A stretch of 45,433 nucleotides of DNA, taken from positions 1 through 45,433 of the forward strand of contig CAJADG010000087.1 of the NCBI GenBank assembly GCA_903938445.1, in the 5' to 3' direction. Position numbers and translations under genes: made by a program. The notes under the pieces are model-generated. The model made no database searches. It was not told where the DNA came from and saw only the letters and a list, made by a program, of their open reading frames with translations. The stretch is from an uncultured Bacteroidota bacterium. GTDB taxonomy: Bacteria > Bacteroidota > Bacteroidia > Chitinophagales > Chitinophagaceae. Shown here piece after piece: positions 29,269 to 37,480 of the stretch. How positions within the stretch are numbered: the first letter of the stretch is position 1; each line of letters begins with the position of its first letter.

Positions 29269-30093
29269 TTAAGAAAGATGTTCAGATAAATCAATTACTT
29301 CTTTTGCTTCCTTAACATCATGTACTCTTAAAATAGAAGCTCCATTTAAAATGCCCGCCGTATGCAAAACGGTGGTGCCGTTTAGAGCTTCATCAGCAGT
29401 TATATGGAGTGTTTTATAAATAGAAGATTTACGCGAAACGCCCAATAAAATGGGTAAATCCATTGAAGTAAAATCCTTAAGATTTTTGACAATTTTAAAA
29501 TTATCAGCAATACTTTTCCCAAAACCAAATCCAGGGTCCATGATCCAATTGGTAATACCTAAATTGGCAAGTGTTTTTTTCTTTTCGTTGAAATAGGTAA
29601 TTATTTCTTGAATGATATCATCTCTTTCAGGAACTATATGCATGGTTGTTGGATCGCCAGTGATATGCATGCCAATATAAGCAGCCTGATATTTAGCAAC
29701 TACATTAAACATTTGATCATCAAAACTGCCACAACTAATATCATTTACCATTTGAGCACCTGCCTTTAAAGCACCTTCGGCTACACTACTATGAAAAGTA
29801 TCGATTGAAAGTAAAATATTTGGGTAAGAAGCATGTATAGCTTCTATTATTGGTAGCACATTATTTAATTCCTGCTGTGCAGTTTGTATAGTGGCCCCAG
29901 GTCTAGTACTTTGGCCTCCAATATCAATAATTTGAGCCCCATCTTGAATGAATTTTCCTGCTTTTTCAATAGCCCAATCAACATTATTAACCCTACTACC
30001 TTCGTAAAAGGAATCCTTTGTAGCATTCATAATTGCCATGATTTGTGGGGTATTAAATTCCCAAATTTGATCTTTAGCAACAATTTTGAACAT
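29269..30093 (-). CDS. folP: Dihydropteroate synthase
   Basis: A 274-residue TIM-barrel enzyme joining p-aminobenzoate to dihydropterin pyrophosphate in folate synthesis; the target of sulfonamides. Motifs are IMAIMNATKDSFYEGS, IDIGGQSTRPGA, QMVNDIS, MDPGFGFGKS and ILLGVSRKS. The first motif reads ATKDSF where VTPDSF is common, a modest variation. It diverges from the DUF1599 gene. Confidence 0.93.
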   Translation of the reverse strand: MFKIVAKDQIWEFNTPQIMAIMNATKDSFYEGSRVNNVDWAIEKAGKFIQDGAQIIDIGGQSTRPGATIQTAQQELNNVLPIIEAIHASYPNILLSIDTFHSSVAEGALKAGAQMVNDISCGSFDDQMFNVVAKYQAAYIGMHITGDPTTMHIVPERDDIIQEIITYFNEKKKTLANLGITNWIMDPGFGFGKSIADNFKIVKNLKDFTSMDLPILLGVSRKSSIYKTLHITADEALNGTTVLHTAGILNGASILRVHDVKEAKEVIDLSEHLS

Positions 30094-30134
30094 AGTTTTA
30101 TTTTAAGGGCGTTATGCAGTATCTTGCAACTGTT

Positions 30135-30142
30135 CAAAGTTA
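30135..30142 (-). promoter_or_regulatory. Candidate -7 promoter box of folP
   Basis: Minus-strand TAACTTTG, matching TAnnTTTG, 42 bases upstream of the folP start. Confidence 0.35.
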
Positions 30143-30172
30143 TTAACTAACCACGAAATTTGTACGTATTTC

Positions 30173-30718
30173 ATGAGCCAAACTTCTTCACAATTTGATC
30201 AGGCAATTGCCTCTTGTAGTGATATATTCATCAAAAAAACTAAAGATTACGGAACTGCTTGGAGAGTTTTACGCATCATATCAGTAGTGGATCAAATATT
30301 TATTAAAGCATTAAGAATTAGAACCATACAGGACTTAGGTACTCAAAAAGTGGGGGATGATATTAAGGATGAATTTAAAGGCATTATCAACTATTCAGTA
30401 ATTGGCTTAATACAATTGAAATTGAATGACCCCAAAGTAGAAGATTTGCCAGTGGATCAAGTACAAACTTTATACCATCAGTATGTAGATTTTGCAAAAT
30501 CAACTATGTTAGATAAAAACCATGACTATGGCGAGGCGTGGAGAGACATGAGTCAGGAGAGTTTTGCTGATTTAATTTTAGTTAAATTATTACGCATTCG
30601 TCAAATATTAAACAATGACGGCAAAACTTTAATCAGTGAAGGTATTGATGCCAATTTTGTTGATATTTTAAATTATGCTGTTTTTGCATTGATACTTATT
30701 GAAGAAGGTAAACACTAA
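30173..30718 (+). CDS. DUF1599 protein with two internal repeats
   Basis: The 181-residue protein is two copies of one module: KDYGTAWRVL...KALRIRTIQ...EFKGIINYSVIGLI (about residues 23-83) and HDYGEAWRDM...KLLRIRQIL...NFVDILNYAVFALI (about 117-175). DUF1599 is also called nucleotide modification associated domain 1 in comparative studies of modified-base systems, but in Bacteroidota it is a core-genome gene near folate and respiratory genes. The conserved Asp, Tyr, Trp and Arg suggest a ligand-binding or catalytic site per module. It precedes a BT_3928-type gene by 25 bases, in the order seen in related genomes. Confidence 0.8.
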   Translation: MSQTSSQFDQAIASCSDIFIKKTKDYGTAWRVLRIISVVDQIFIKALRIRTIQDLGTQKVGDDIKDEFKGIINYSVIGLIQLKLNDPKVEDLPVDQVQTLYHQYVDFAKSTMLDKNHDYGEAWRDMSQESFADLILVKLLRIRQILNNDGKTLISEGIDANFVDILNYAVFALILIEEGKH

Positions 30719-30743
30719 TAATCTCTATTAAAACATTAATACT

Positions 30744-31817
30744 ATGCAATCATTTTTAAAAATATTGCGTTGGAGTGTAGGCTTATTATTTATTTTCTCT
30801 GGACTCATCAAAGCCAATGATCCATTAGGCTTAAGTTATAAAATGCAAGAATTTTTTGATGTATGGGGGATGTCCTTTTTCTCCGATTATACACTTGGCT
30901 TCGCCTTCATCATGAACATTTTAGAAATTGTAACTGGCATTGCATTAATTATCAAGTTTCCTTATAAACAAACATTATGGCTTTTATTAGCCCTTATTAT
31001 ATTCTTTACTTTCCTTACTGGCTATGCATTGTTTTCAGGAAAAATAAAAACATGTGGCTGTTTTGGTGATTGTATTCCTTTGACCCCAAAAATATCATTT
31101 ATTAAAGATATTATTTTACTTATTTCAATTATCATATTATTGTTTAATCAGAAAAAAGTAAAGACCAAATTGCATAAAGCATTAGGCATATTTATTTTAA
31201 TGATTACCATTGCTGGTGTGGGTTATGGTCAACAATATGTATTGGCGCATTTACCTATTATTGATTGCTTGCCCTATAAAGTAGGTAATGATTTAGTGGA
31301 GAAAATGAAAACACCTGCAGGTGCCGTAGCGGATAGTATTTCTATACAAATGGAATTTGAAAAAAATGGAAAATCCTTTTTGTTTGATGCCAATCATTTT
31401 CCCGAAAACTTTGATTCCACCTATGTCTATAAAAGTAGAAAAGAGGTAGTTGTTCAAAAAGGAAATGGATTAAAAGCAGCTATAGATGACTTTAGTCTAA
31501 ATTCACTGATAACGAATACCGATACGAGTAAAGCTTTATTTACCACTTCAAGTCCTTATATTTTAGTGTTTGCAGGCAATATTAATCCAAGTGTTCCTTG
31601 GGATTCTTTAATGTCAACATTGCATAAAAAGCATGAATTAGTTTATATCGTAACTGCCGATAAATCAGGTGCTTCTACTCTTTTGTCAAAGGAAAATATT
31701 CTAATAGGGGATATTACCATGATCAAAACTGCTGCACGTGTTTGGCCATCCATTGTCATCATGAATGGTTCAACCATAATGCAAAAACAATCTTATGTAG
31801 ACTACTTAAAAAAATAG
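30744..31817 (+). CDS. BT_3928-like DoxX/MauE-type membrane protein with C-terminal periplasmic domain
   Basis: The 357-residue protein has four N-terminal membrane helices (residues about 8-25, 50-70, 78-97, 118-136) and a fifth at about 144-162. Between helices 3 and 4 lies CGCFGDC (Cys104, Cys106, Cys110), a cysteine cluster seen in MauE/DoxX-type quinone-linked proteins. The C-terminal 190 residues face the periplasm and include a thioredoxin-like stretch (SSPYILVFAGNIN...HELVYIVTADK) without a CxxC, so that part is not itself a classic oxidoreductase. A role in thiol redox chemistry or respiratory-chain assembly is inferred only from the membrane part. Confidence 0.72.
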   Translation: MQSFLKILRWSVGLLFIFSGLIKANDPLGLSYKMQEFFDVWGMSFFSDYTLGFAFIMNILEIVTGIALIIKFPYKQTLWLLLALIIFFTFLTGYALFSGKIKTCGCFGDCIPLTPKISFIKDIILLISIIILLFNQKKVKTKLHKALGIFILMITIAGVGYGQQYVLAHLPIIDCLPYKVGNDLVEKMKTPAGAVADSISIQMEFEKNGKSFLFDANHFPENFDSTYVYKSRKEVVVQKGNGLKAAIDDFSLNSLITNTDTSKALFTTSSPYILVFAGNINPSVPWDSLMSTLHKKHELVYIVTADKSGASTLLSKENILIGDITMIKTAARVWPSIVIMNGSTIMQKQSYVDYLKK

Positions 31818-31873
31818 AATTTATTTAGATTCATTTTTTTTGTAACTTAGGTAACAACCTTAAATAATTTGTT

Positions 31874-32302
31874 ATGTCTAAGATTAAAGAAATTCTACAA
31901 AAAAAAGGACCTGTATTTAATGTAGTAACTCCTGACACCAAAGTGGTTGAAGCCTTAAATATTATGAAGTCCGAAAACCTAAGTTATGTAGTCGTGATGC
32001 AGGATAGTAAGTACTTAGGTATTATGTCTGAGCGTGATTATACGCATAAAATTAAACTACAAAACAGACATTCAGAATCCACTACAGTAAAAGAAATTAT
32101 GTCTTCGGACTATCCAGTCATTGGTTTTAGTGAAGACTTACAAAGATGCATGGTATTGATGAATGTATACAAAACAAGGTACTTACCCATATTTGATGAA
32201 ATGGAATTTCAAGGCGTCTTAACAATGCATGATTTAATGCGAGAGGTGATTGCTAAAGATGATAATTCAAAACCTGGAAATGACAGTTTATATGAATTGT
32301 AA
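31874..32302 (+). CDS. CBS-domain pair protein
   Basis: A 142-residue stand-alone pair of CBS domains (about residues 15-65 and 80-130), with the SYVVVMQDSKYLGIMSERDYTHKI and RYLPIFDEMEFQGVLTMHDLM signatures. Such pairs bind adenosine nucleotides and sense energy state. No catalytic domain is attached. The stop codon lies inside a perfect AT-rich hairpin shared with the convergent DUF721 gene. Confidence 0.9.
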   Translation: MSKIKEILQKKGPVFNVVTPDTKVVEALNIMKSENLSYVVVMQDSKYLGIMSERDYTHKIKLQNRHSESTTVKEIMSSDYPVIGFSEDLQRCMVLMNVYKTRYLPIFDEMEFQGVLTMHDLMREVIAKDDNSKPGNDSLYEL

Positions 32303-32317
32303 TTATTTTATAATTAC
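32299..32317. repeat. Inverted repeat spanning both stop codons of convergent genes
   Basis: GTAATTAT, TTT loop, ATAATTAC: an 8-bp perfect stem. It contains the stop codons of the CBS gene and of the DUF721 gene, which have no bases between them. It may serve as a weak bidirectional terminator, but it has no GC-rich stem. Confidence 0.5.
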
Positions 32318-32584
32318 TTCATTAATCATATTTTCTCCCATCTTTTCATTGACTCTTTCTATAATTTGAACTTTCTGAAAACCTAGTTCATTTTTTAAAG
32401 GCCCCACATTAGTTTCGATAAATAATTTTTTATCAAAAATGTAAATCTTATTAGTATACTTGGCAATAGTAGTGCCCATTATTTCGGCCCAAACTTCTTC
32501 AATTTGAGCTGCTCTAATTCCATTTTTAATTTTACTACTTTGAACAAACTGCTTTAATGCATCCCCAATTTTAAATAATGCCAT
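32303..32584 (-). CDS. DUF721 (DciA-like) protein
   Basis: A 93-residue protein of the DUF721 family: KIGDALKQFV, VWAEIMGTTIAKYTNKIYI and KKLFIETNVGPLKNELGFQK. The family includes DciA, which loads or stimulates the replicative helicase in bacteria lacking DnaC. Placement next to recF, 21 bases downstream on the same strand, is typical and supports a replication role. Confidence 0.85.
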   Translation of the reverse strand: MALFKIGDALKQFVQSSKIKNGIRAAQIEEVWAEIMGTTIAKYTNKIYIFDKKLFIETNVGPLKNELGFQKVQIIERVNEKMGENMINEVIIK

Positions 32585-32605
32585 AGTAGTGCAATTTACA
32601 AATTA

Positions 32606-33694
32606 TTAAATTGCAATTTCAATTAATTGATAACTTTCTAAATGTTTGCCAAGTAAGTCTCCAACTCGTTCTTTATGCGTGTCCGTTATAAATACCTGAC
32701 CATCCGTTGAATGACTTACCCAGGAAAGTAATTTAATCATTCTTTGTTCATCTAGCTTTTCAAAAATATCATCCATTAATAGGATCGGAGAAAATCCCTT
32801 ATTCAATTTAATTAATTCCCATTCTGCTAATCTAATTGCGAATAACAAACTTTTTCGCTGACCTTGTGAGGCTTCTTGTTTAAAGGATTGCCCCTGAATG
32901 GTAATTGTTAAATCGTCTTTATGTATTCCCACATTGGTTCTTTGTAATAGCTTATCTTTTTGTAATGAATTATCTAATAATACATTAAAAGAATTAATGT
33001 GTAATTGAGATTGATATTCAATATTGATTTGATCTATTTGTCCAGCAATTTTTTCATATAGCTTCAAGATAGTTGGCAAATAAGTATTAATTAATTCAGT
33101 TCTATATTTAAATATAATTGCTCCATGTTGAACCAGTTGACCATTGATTGTTTCTAATAGCAACGCATCTAAAACCTCCGTTTCATTGGCTTGTTTTAAT
33201 AAACTATTTCTTTGAACAAGTACTTTATTATAAGCAATTAATTGTTTAAGATATTCAGGATACATTTGAGATAACAAACTATCCATTAACTTTCTTCTTT
33301 CTTCACTTGAACCTGTAATAATTTGAACATCATCTGGGGCAATCATTACACAAGGTATTTTACCAATATGTTGAGAAAGCTTTGAATAGGGTTCTTGATC
33401 ATAGTAAAATTCTTTTTTTAAATTTTCTCTTAAGATACAAGTGATAGGAGTGAGGTCTCCATTTATTTCATATTTCCCTTCTACGCGCATTCCTTGAAAA
33501 GCATGATGTACGTTTTGGGCGTCTGGTCTACTGAAATAACTTTTGGTAAAAGAAAGATAATAAATGGCATCTAAGACATTTGTTTTTCCCGTACCATTAG
33601 GCCCTACAATACCCACAATTCTATCTGTAAATACAAATTGCTTTTGAATGTAGTTTCTAAACTGTACCAAAGAAAGTTGTTGAAGCCTTACCAT
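32606..33694 (-). CDS. recF: DNA replication and repair protein RecF
   Basis: The 362-residue ABC-type ATPase loads RecA on gapped DNA with RecO and RecR. Walker A GPNGTGKTNVLDAIYYLS near residue 33, the signature SQGQRKSLLFAIRLAEWE and Walker B ILLMDDIFEKLD are present. The ATG at 33694 (MVRLQQLSLVQFRN) is the usual start; the frame extends five codons upstream. dnaA, dnaN and gyrB are not nearby, so this is not clearly the replication origin region. Confidence 0.95.
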   Translation of the reverse strand: MVRLQQLSLVQFRNYIQKQFVFTDRIVGIVGPNGTGKTNVLDAIYYLSFTKSYFSRPDAQNVHHAFQGMRVEGKYEINGDLTPITCILRENLKKEFYYDQEPYSKLSQHIGKIPCVMIAPDDVQIITGSSEERRKLMDSLLSQMYPEYLKQLIAYNKVLVQRNSLLKQANETEVLDALLLETINGQLVQHGAIIFKYRTELINTYLPTILKLYEKIAGQIDQINIEYQSQLHINSFNVLLDNSLQKDKLLQRTNVGIHKDDLTITIQGQSFKQEASQGQRKSLLFAIRLAEWELIKLNKGFSPILLMDDIFEKLDEQRMIKLLSWVSHSTDGQVFITDTHKERVGDLLGKHLESYQLIEIAI

Positions 33695-33744
33695 GGGTGC
33701 AAAATACATAAGAAAAAGCTGTATTTTTATTCAAATTTTAAGGA

Positions 33745-34269
33745 ATGACCCTAATAAGTGAGCAACAACTTCCGAGTATCGTAAAAAGACTTGCCCATCA
33801 GATTTTAGAGACCTATCCAGGCTTAAAAAATGCCGTAATTGTCGGGTTACAACCTAGAGGAGTATTTTTAAGTGACCGTATTGTATCGGCTTTACAACAA
33901 GAGCTTTCTGAAGAGCAAGTAGTTTATGGAAAATTAGATATTACTTTTTTCCGTGATGATATAAGGAGGGAGCTACATGTACCCACCCAAACTGACCTTC
34001 CATTTAGTATTGAAGGAAAAACTGTGATTTTGATAGATGATGTGTTATTTACCGGAAGAACTATTCGGGCGGCATTAGATGCATTATTGTCATTTGGACG
34101 ACCTTCAAAAGTGGCTTTATGTGTACTTGTAGACAGAAAACCAAGCAGAGAACTACCCATACAGCCCGATTTTTCTGGTAAAGAAATGGATGCCTTAACT
34201 CCACAAAAAGTGAAAGTACGTTGGAAGGAAAATGACGGGGTGGACGACGTGATTTTGATAGGTGAATAA
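33745..34269 (+). CDS. pyrR: PyrR, pyr-operon regulator / uracil phosphoribosyltransferase
   Basis: A 174-residue PRTase-fold protein with GLQPRGVFLSDRI, the DITFFRDD loop and the PRPP-binding motif VILIDDVLFTGRTIRAALDAL. In Bacillus, PyrR binds pyr mRNA and causes attenuation when UMP is high. The 50-base gap upstream has no attenuator-like leader, and pyrB follows 22 bases after the stop with its own promoter box. Regulation may therefore differ here, or PyrR may only salvage uracil. Confidence 0.93.
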   Translation: MTLISEQQLPSIVKRLAHQILETYPGLKNAVIVGLQPRGVFLSDRIVSALQQELSEEQVVYGKLDITFFRDDIRRELHVPTQTDLPFSIEGKTVILIDDVLFTGRTIRAALDALLSFGRPSKVALCVLVDRKPSRELPIQPDFSGKEMDALTPQKVKVRWKENDGVDDVILIGE

Positions 34270-34284
34270 TTTATATTAATTTTG
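34254..34284 (+). promoter_or_regulatory. Candidate promoter of pyrB
   Basis: TTTG (34254-34257), a 19-base spacer and TAATTTTG (34277-34284) match both Bacteroidota promoter boxes. The -33 box is inside the pyrR 3' end. The ATG at 34292 is only 7 bases past the -7 box. Confidence 0.6.
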
Positions 34285-34291
34285 TTTTTTA

Positions 34292-35224
34292 ATGGCACTA
34301 TCTACCAAACATCTTCTTGGTATCAAGGACCTCAATACTGAGGATATTCAACTTATTCTTTCCACTGCTGGTCAATTTAAAGAGGTTTTACAAAGACCCG
34401 TTAAAAAAGTTCCTAGTTTAAGGGATGTCAATATCGTTAACCTTTTCTATGAAAATTCCACAAGAACAAGAATTTCCTTTGAATTAGCAGAAAAACGTTT
34501 ATCCGCAGATGTGGTAAACTTTACTGTTTCAAGTTCCTCCGCTGCAAAAGGGGAAACCTTATTGGATACTGTAAATAACATATTAAGTATGAAAGTGGAT
34601 ATGGTGGTAATGAGGCATAGTGCTTCTGGGGCCCCTCACTTTTTAGCTAAACATATTGATGCTGCCATTATCAATGCTGGAGATGGTATAAATGAACATC
34701 CTACCCAGGCTTTATTAGATGCTTTCTCCATGGTAGAAAAATTTGGGTCTTTAAAAGGGTTAAAAGTGGCCATTTTAGGAGATATTATGCATAGCCGTGT
34801 TGCTTTGAGTAATATCTATTTATTGAAGAAAATGGGTGCAGAAGTAATGGTATCTGGGCCACCCACCTTAATTCCAAAATATTTGCAAGAAGCAATGGAT
34901 ATTAAGGTAGAATATAATATCGATAAAGCATTAGTTTGGTGCGATGTTGCTAATGTGCTTAGGATTCAATTAGAGCGTCAAAATCAACCTTTATTCTCAT
35001 CTTTAAGGGAATATAACTTAGCATATGGTATCACTACTGATCGTCTTAATAAGATTAATAAGGAAATTGTTATCATGCATCCAGGCCCAATTAATCGTGG
35101 AGTCGAAATGGATAGTGATGTTGCCGATAGCAAACATTCTATCATTTTAGACCAGGTGGAAAATGGGGTAGCCGTAAGAATGGCATGTTTATACCTTTTA
35201 ACAGGAAGATCTAATCCTGCCTAA
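34292..35224 (+). CDS. pyrB: Aspartate carbamoyltransferase, catalytic subunit
   Basis: A 310-residue catalytic chain that joins carbamoyl phosphate and aspartate, the committed step of pyrimidine synthesis. Carbamoyl phosphate-binding STRTR (ENSTRTRISFE), the 80s loop SSSSAAKGETLLDT, the MRHS strand, NEHPTQALLDA and HPGPINRGVE are present. No pyrI regulatory subunit is adjacent, and the N-terminal extension known from the PyrB of Pseudomonas PyrB-PyrC' complexes is absent. coaD follows after 37 bases. Confidence 0.96.
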   Translation: MALSTKHLLGIKDLNTEDIQLILSTAGQFKEVLQRPVKKVPSLRDVNIVNLFYENSTRTRISFELAEKRLSADVVNFTVSSSSAAKGETLLDTVNNILSMKVDMVVMRHSASGAPHFLAKHIDAAIINAGDGINEHPTQALLDAFSMVEKFGSLKGLKVAILGDIMHSRVALSNIYLLKKMGAEVMVSGPPTLIPKYLQEAMDIKVEYNIDKALVWCDVANVLRIQLERQNQPLFSSLREYNLAYGITTDRLNKINKEIVIMHPGPINRGVEMDSDVADSKHSIILDQVENGVAVRMACLYLLTGRSNPA

Positions 35225-35261
35225 TACTTGTTTGTTTTAACAAATTTCATACTTTTAGTCC

Positions 35262-35732
35262 ATGCAAAGAATCTGCTTATTTCCTGGCACATTTGATCCA
35301 GTAACCCTTGGACACATTGATATCATCAATAGATCTCTTCCTTTATTTGATAAAGTGATTGTTGGTATTGGTATGAATGCCGCTAAGAATCCTATGTTTA
35401 GTGCAGATCAACGTCGATTATGGTTTGAAGAAATCTATAAAGATGAGCCAAAAGTGGAAGCTGCAATTTATGATGGTTTAACCATTAAATATTGTCAAGC
35501 AATTGGGGCTAGGTTTATCTTAAGAGGTATTCGTTACGTAAGTGACTTTGAATATGAAAAAACCATTGCTGATGCGAATCGTACCATGGATAAACATATT
35601 GAAACCATCTTCTTAACGGGTGAACCAAAGTATACTTCTGTTGCATCAACCATTGTAAGAGATATCTTAAGAAATGGAGGTGATGCATCCCCATTTTTAC
35701 CAGAAGTTGTTATTCAAAGTATAAATAGATAG
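35262..35732 (+). CDS. coaD: Phosphopantetheine adenylyltransferase
   Basis: A 156-residue nucleotidyltransferase that makes dephospho-CoA in coenzyme A synthesis. FPGTFDPVTLGHIDII holds the TxGH motif; RGIRYVSDFEYE and the C-terminal YTSVASTIVRD (in place of ISST) complete the active site. It lies after pyrB and converges with the NUDIX gene. Confidence 0.96.
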   Translation: MQRICLFPGTFDPVTLGHIDIINRSLPLFDKVIVGIGMNAAKNPMFSADQRRLWFEEIYKDEPKVEAAIYDGLTIKYCQAIGARFILRGIRYVSDFEYEKTIADANRTMDKHIETIFLTGEPKYTSVASTIVRDILRNGGDASPFLPEVVIQSINR

Positions 35733-35763
35733 TATTTAACTATTACTTTTTCGATTATTCTAA

Positions 35764-36192
35764 TTAGTCAATGTTATTAAGAAGTATCCTATATTTTTCT
35801 ATAACTTCTATAATAGTGGGATAGGTATTATCAAGGCAATGTCTAGCTTTGTCTAAAGTAACCCATTCAATTTTTTCAATATCCTCAGAAGTTTGAGGGA
35901 TACCTTCTTGTAGGTTAGTTATTGTCATATGAAACCAATAAGAACGTTTTACAACTTCCTCCTTTAAGTATTTATCGAAATAGATGTGATTTGTAAAACA
36001 TAGCATTTGATGTAATTGAATATTATTCAATCCAGTTTCTTCCTCTACTTCTCGTACTGCGCAGGATTGGATGGTTTCGCCTTCGTCTAATTTACCCTTT
36101 GGCAAATCCCAAAATCCACGTCTAAAAATCCATAAAATTTCACCTTTGGGATTAGTAACCAAGCCGCCTGCTGCAATTATTTGTTTGGGCAT
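35764..36192 (-). CDS. NUDIX hydrolase
   Basis: A 142-residue single-domain protein with a complete Nudix box, GKLDEGETIQSCAVREVEEETG read as Gx5Ex7REVxEExG. The start at 36192 (MPKQIIAAGGLV) is preferred over a longer frame whose extra residues are hydrophobic and overlie the promoter box. Substrate unknown; the family hydrolyses nucleoside diphosphate derivatives. Its divergent neighbour is pyrE. Confidence 0.9.
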   Translation of the reverse strand: MPKQIIAAGGLVTNPKGEILWIFRRGFWDLPKGKLDEGETIQSCAVREVEEETGLNNIQLHQMLCFTNHIYFDKYLKEEVVKRSYWFHMTITNLQEGIPQTSEDIEKIEWVTLDKARHCLDNTYPTIIEVIEKYRILLNNID

Positions 36193-36225
36193 AAAAATGT
36201 GTATAGTATTTAGTAACTCTTTTAG

Positions 36226-36233
36226 CAAAATTA
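36226..36233 (-). promoter_or_regulatory. Candidate -7 promoter box of the NUDIX gene
   Basis: Minus-strand TAATTTTG, 33 bases upstream of the chosen start, in the divergent NUDIX/pyrE spacer. Confidence 0.4.
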
Positions 36234-36274
36234 GCATTTAGCCTTTAAATTCGTGTCAAGAATAAATTCATATC

Positions 36275-36904
36275 ATGACCAACGAAAAAGCAGTAGCAGA
36301 AAAATTATTACAAGTAGGAGCTGTTAAATTAAGTCCAAACAACCCATTTACTTGGGCAAGTGGTTGGAAAAGTCCAATTTATTGCGATAACCGTAAAGTA
36401 TTGTCATTCCCTTACGTACGAGATTTTATAAAAAGCGAAATGTGCAATGTTATTTTCGAAAAATTCGAAGGTGCAGATATGTTAGCAGGTGTTGCCACTG
36501 CTGGTATACCTTGGGGTGCAATGGCTGCTGATCAATTAAAGTTACCTTATATCTACGTGCGACCAAAACCAAAAGAACATGGATTAGGCAATCAAATTGA
36601 AGGTGCTTATGCAACAACTAATAAAATTTTAGTAATTGAAGATTTAATTTCAACTGGCAAGAGTAGTTTGCAAGTAGTTGATGTTTTAAGAAACGCAGGT
36701 TTAGAAGTGGTAGGCATGGTATCCATATTCAATTACGGATTTAATATAGCCGATGAAGCATTTAAAGCAGCTGGAGTTCCATTCCATTCTTTAACTAATT
36801 ATGCAAGTTTAATTGACTTAGCAGTAGAAAAAGGTGATGTGGATGCTGCTACCCAAGATACTTTAATGCAATGGAGAGAAAGTCCTTCCACTTGGAATCA
36901 ATAA
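36275..36904 (+). CDS. pyrE: Orotate phosphoribosyltransferase
   Basis: A 209-residue PRTase that converts orotate to OMP. PRPP-binding motif ILVIEDLISTGKSSLQVVDVL (here in two parts within about residues 113-133), the YCDNRKVLSFP substrate region and the RPKPKEHGLGNQIEG flexible loop are present. It is near, but not in one operon with, pyrR-pyrB. It converges with the LEA-type gene with a 3-base gap. Confidence 0.95.
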   Translation: MTNEKAVAEKLLQVGAVKLSPNNPFTWASGWKSPIYCDNRKVLSFPYVRDFIKSEMCNVIFEKFEGADMLAGVATAGIPWGAMAADQLKLPYIYVRPKPKEHGLGNQIEGAYATTNKILVIEDLISTGKSSLQVVDVLRNAGLEVVGMVSIFNYGFNIADEAFKAAGVPFHSLTNYASLIDLAVEKGDVDAATQDTLMQWRESPSTWNQ

Positions 36905-36907
36905 AAA

Positions 36908-37408
36908 TTATTCATTCAATTGCTTTTGAATAGCATTCATTGCTTCCCGCATAACTGATTCCTTCAAATTTAAGGTTTTAGTTGTAGTGAAATTAATTGG
37001 AACTGTTTTTGTAAAAATACCCTTTGATAAAGTTGCGTTACCTTGTATGGTAAATTTGAGTGGTTTATTAAACATTACATCAACACTATGTTTTAATATA
37101 TTCGCTAATTCAATTTCCATTTTTGCAGGCACCAAAAAATTAGATGATGCAGGGATAATTAAAACTGTATCCAAAGCATAATGGGTTAATTTTTGATCAT
37201 TCACAAAAATATCACAATCAATCTTCTTAAGCGATAATTCAAAATTATTGGGGTTATAGTATTCAATTTGAGCGTTTAAAATATTTTGTTTTAGACTCGC
37301 TTTTTCAATTTTAAAAGATTTAACTCCTTTAAATTCAAAAGATTTTGGGCTTCCACAACTAACTAATACAAAAGCAATTGCCAATATTTGAAAAATACGA
37401 ATATTCAT
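36908..37408 (-). CDS. LEA type 2 (WHy-domain) lipoprotein
   Basis: A 166-residue lipoprotein (FVLVSC lipobox near residue 17) followed by a beta-sandwich of the LEA-2 / WHy type: NAQIEYYNPNNFELSLKKIDCDIFVNDQ is the typical NPN segment. The frame extends upstream only through a TTG, so the ATG at 37408 is chosen. The role in Bacteroidota is unknown; plant homologues protect membranes in desiccation. Confidence 0.72.
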   Translation of the reverse strand: MNIRIFQILAIAFVLVSCGSPKSFEFKGVKSFKIEKASLKQNILNAQIEYYNPNNFELSLKKIDCDIFVNDQKLTHYALDTVLIIPASSNFLVPAKMEIELANILKHSVDVMFNKPLKFTIQGNATLSKGIFTKTVPINFTTTKTLNLKESVMREAMNAIQKQLNE

Positions 37409-37480
37409 TTTTAAAATTTTGCTCAAATTAATAGGTTATTGACTCTTGAAAAAATATATTTACACAAGTTTTTGTTAATC

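Noticed and set aside
32303..34269. Replication origin, suggested by recF and the DciA-like gene
   Set aside because: dnaA, dnaN and gyrB are absent and no cluster of DnaA boxes was seen.
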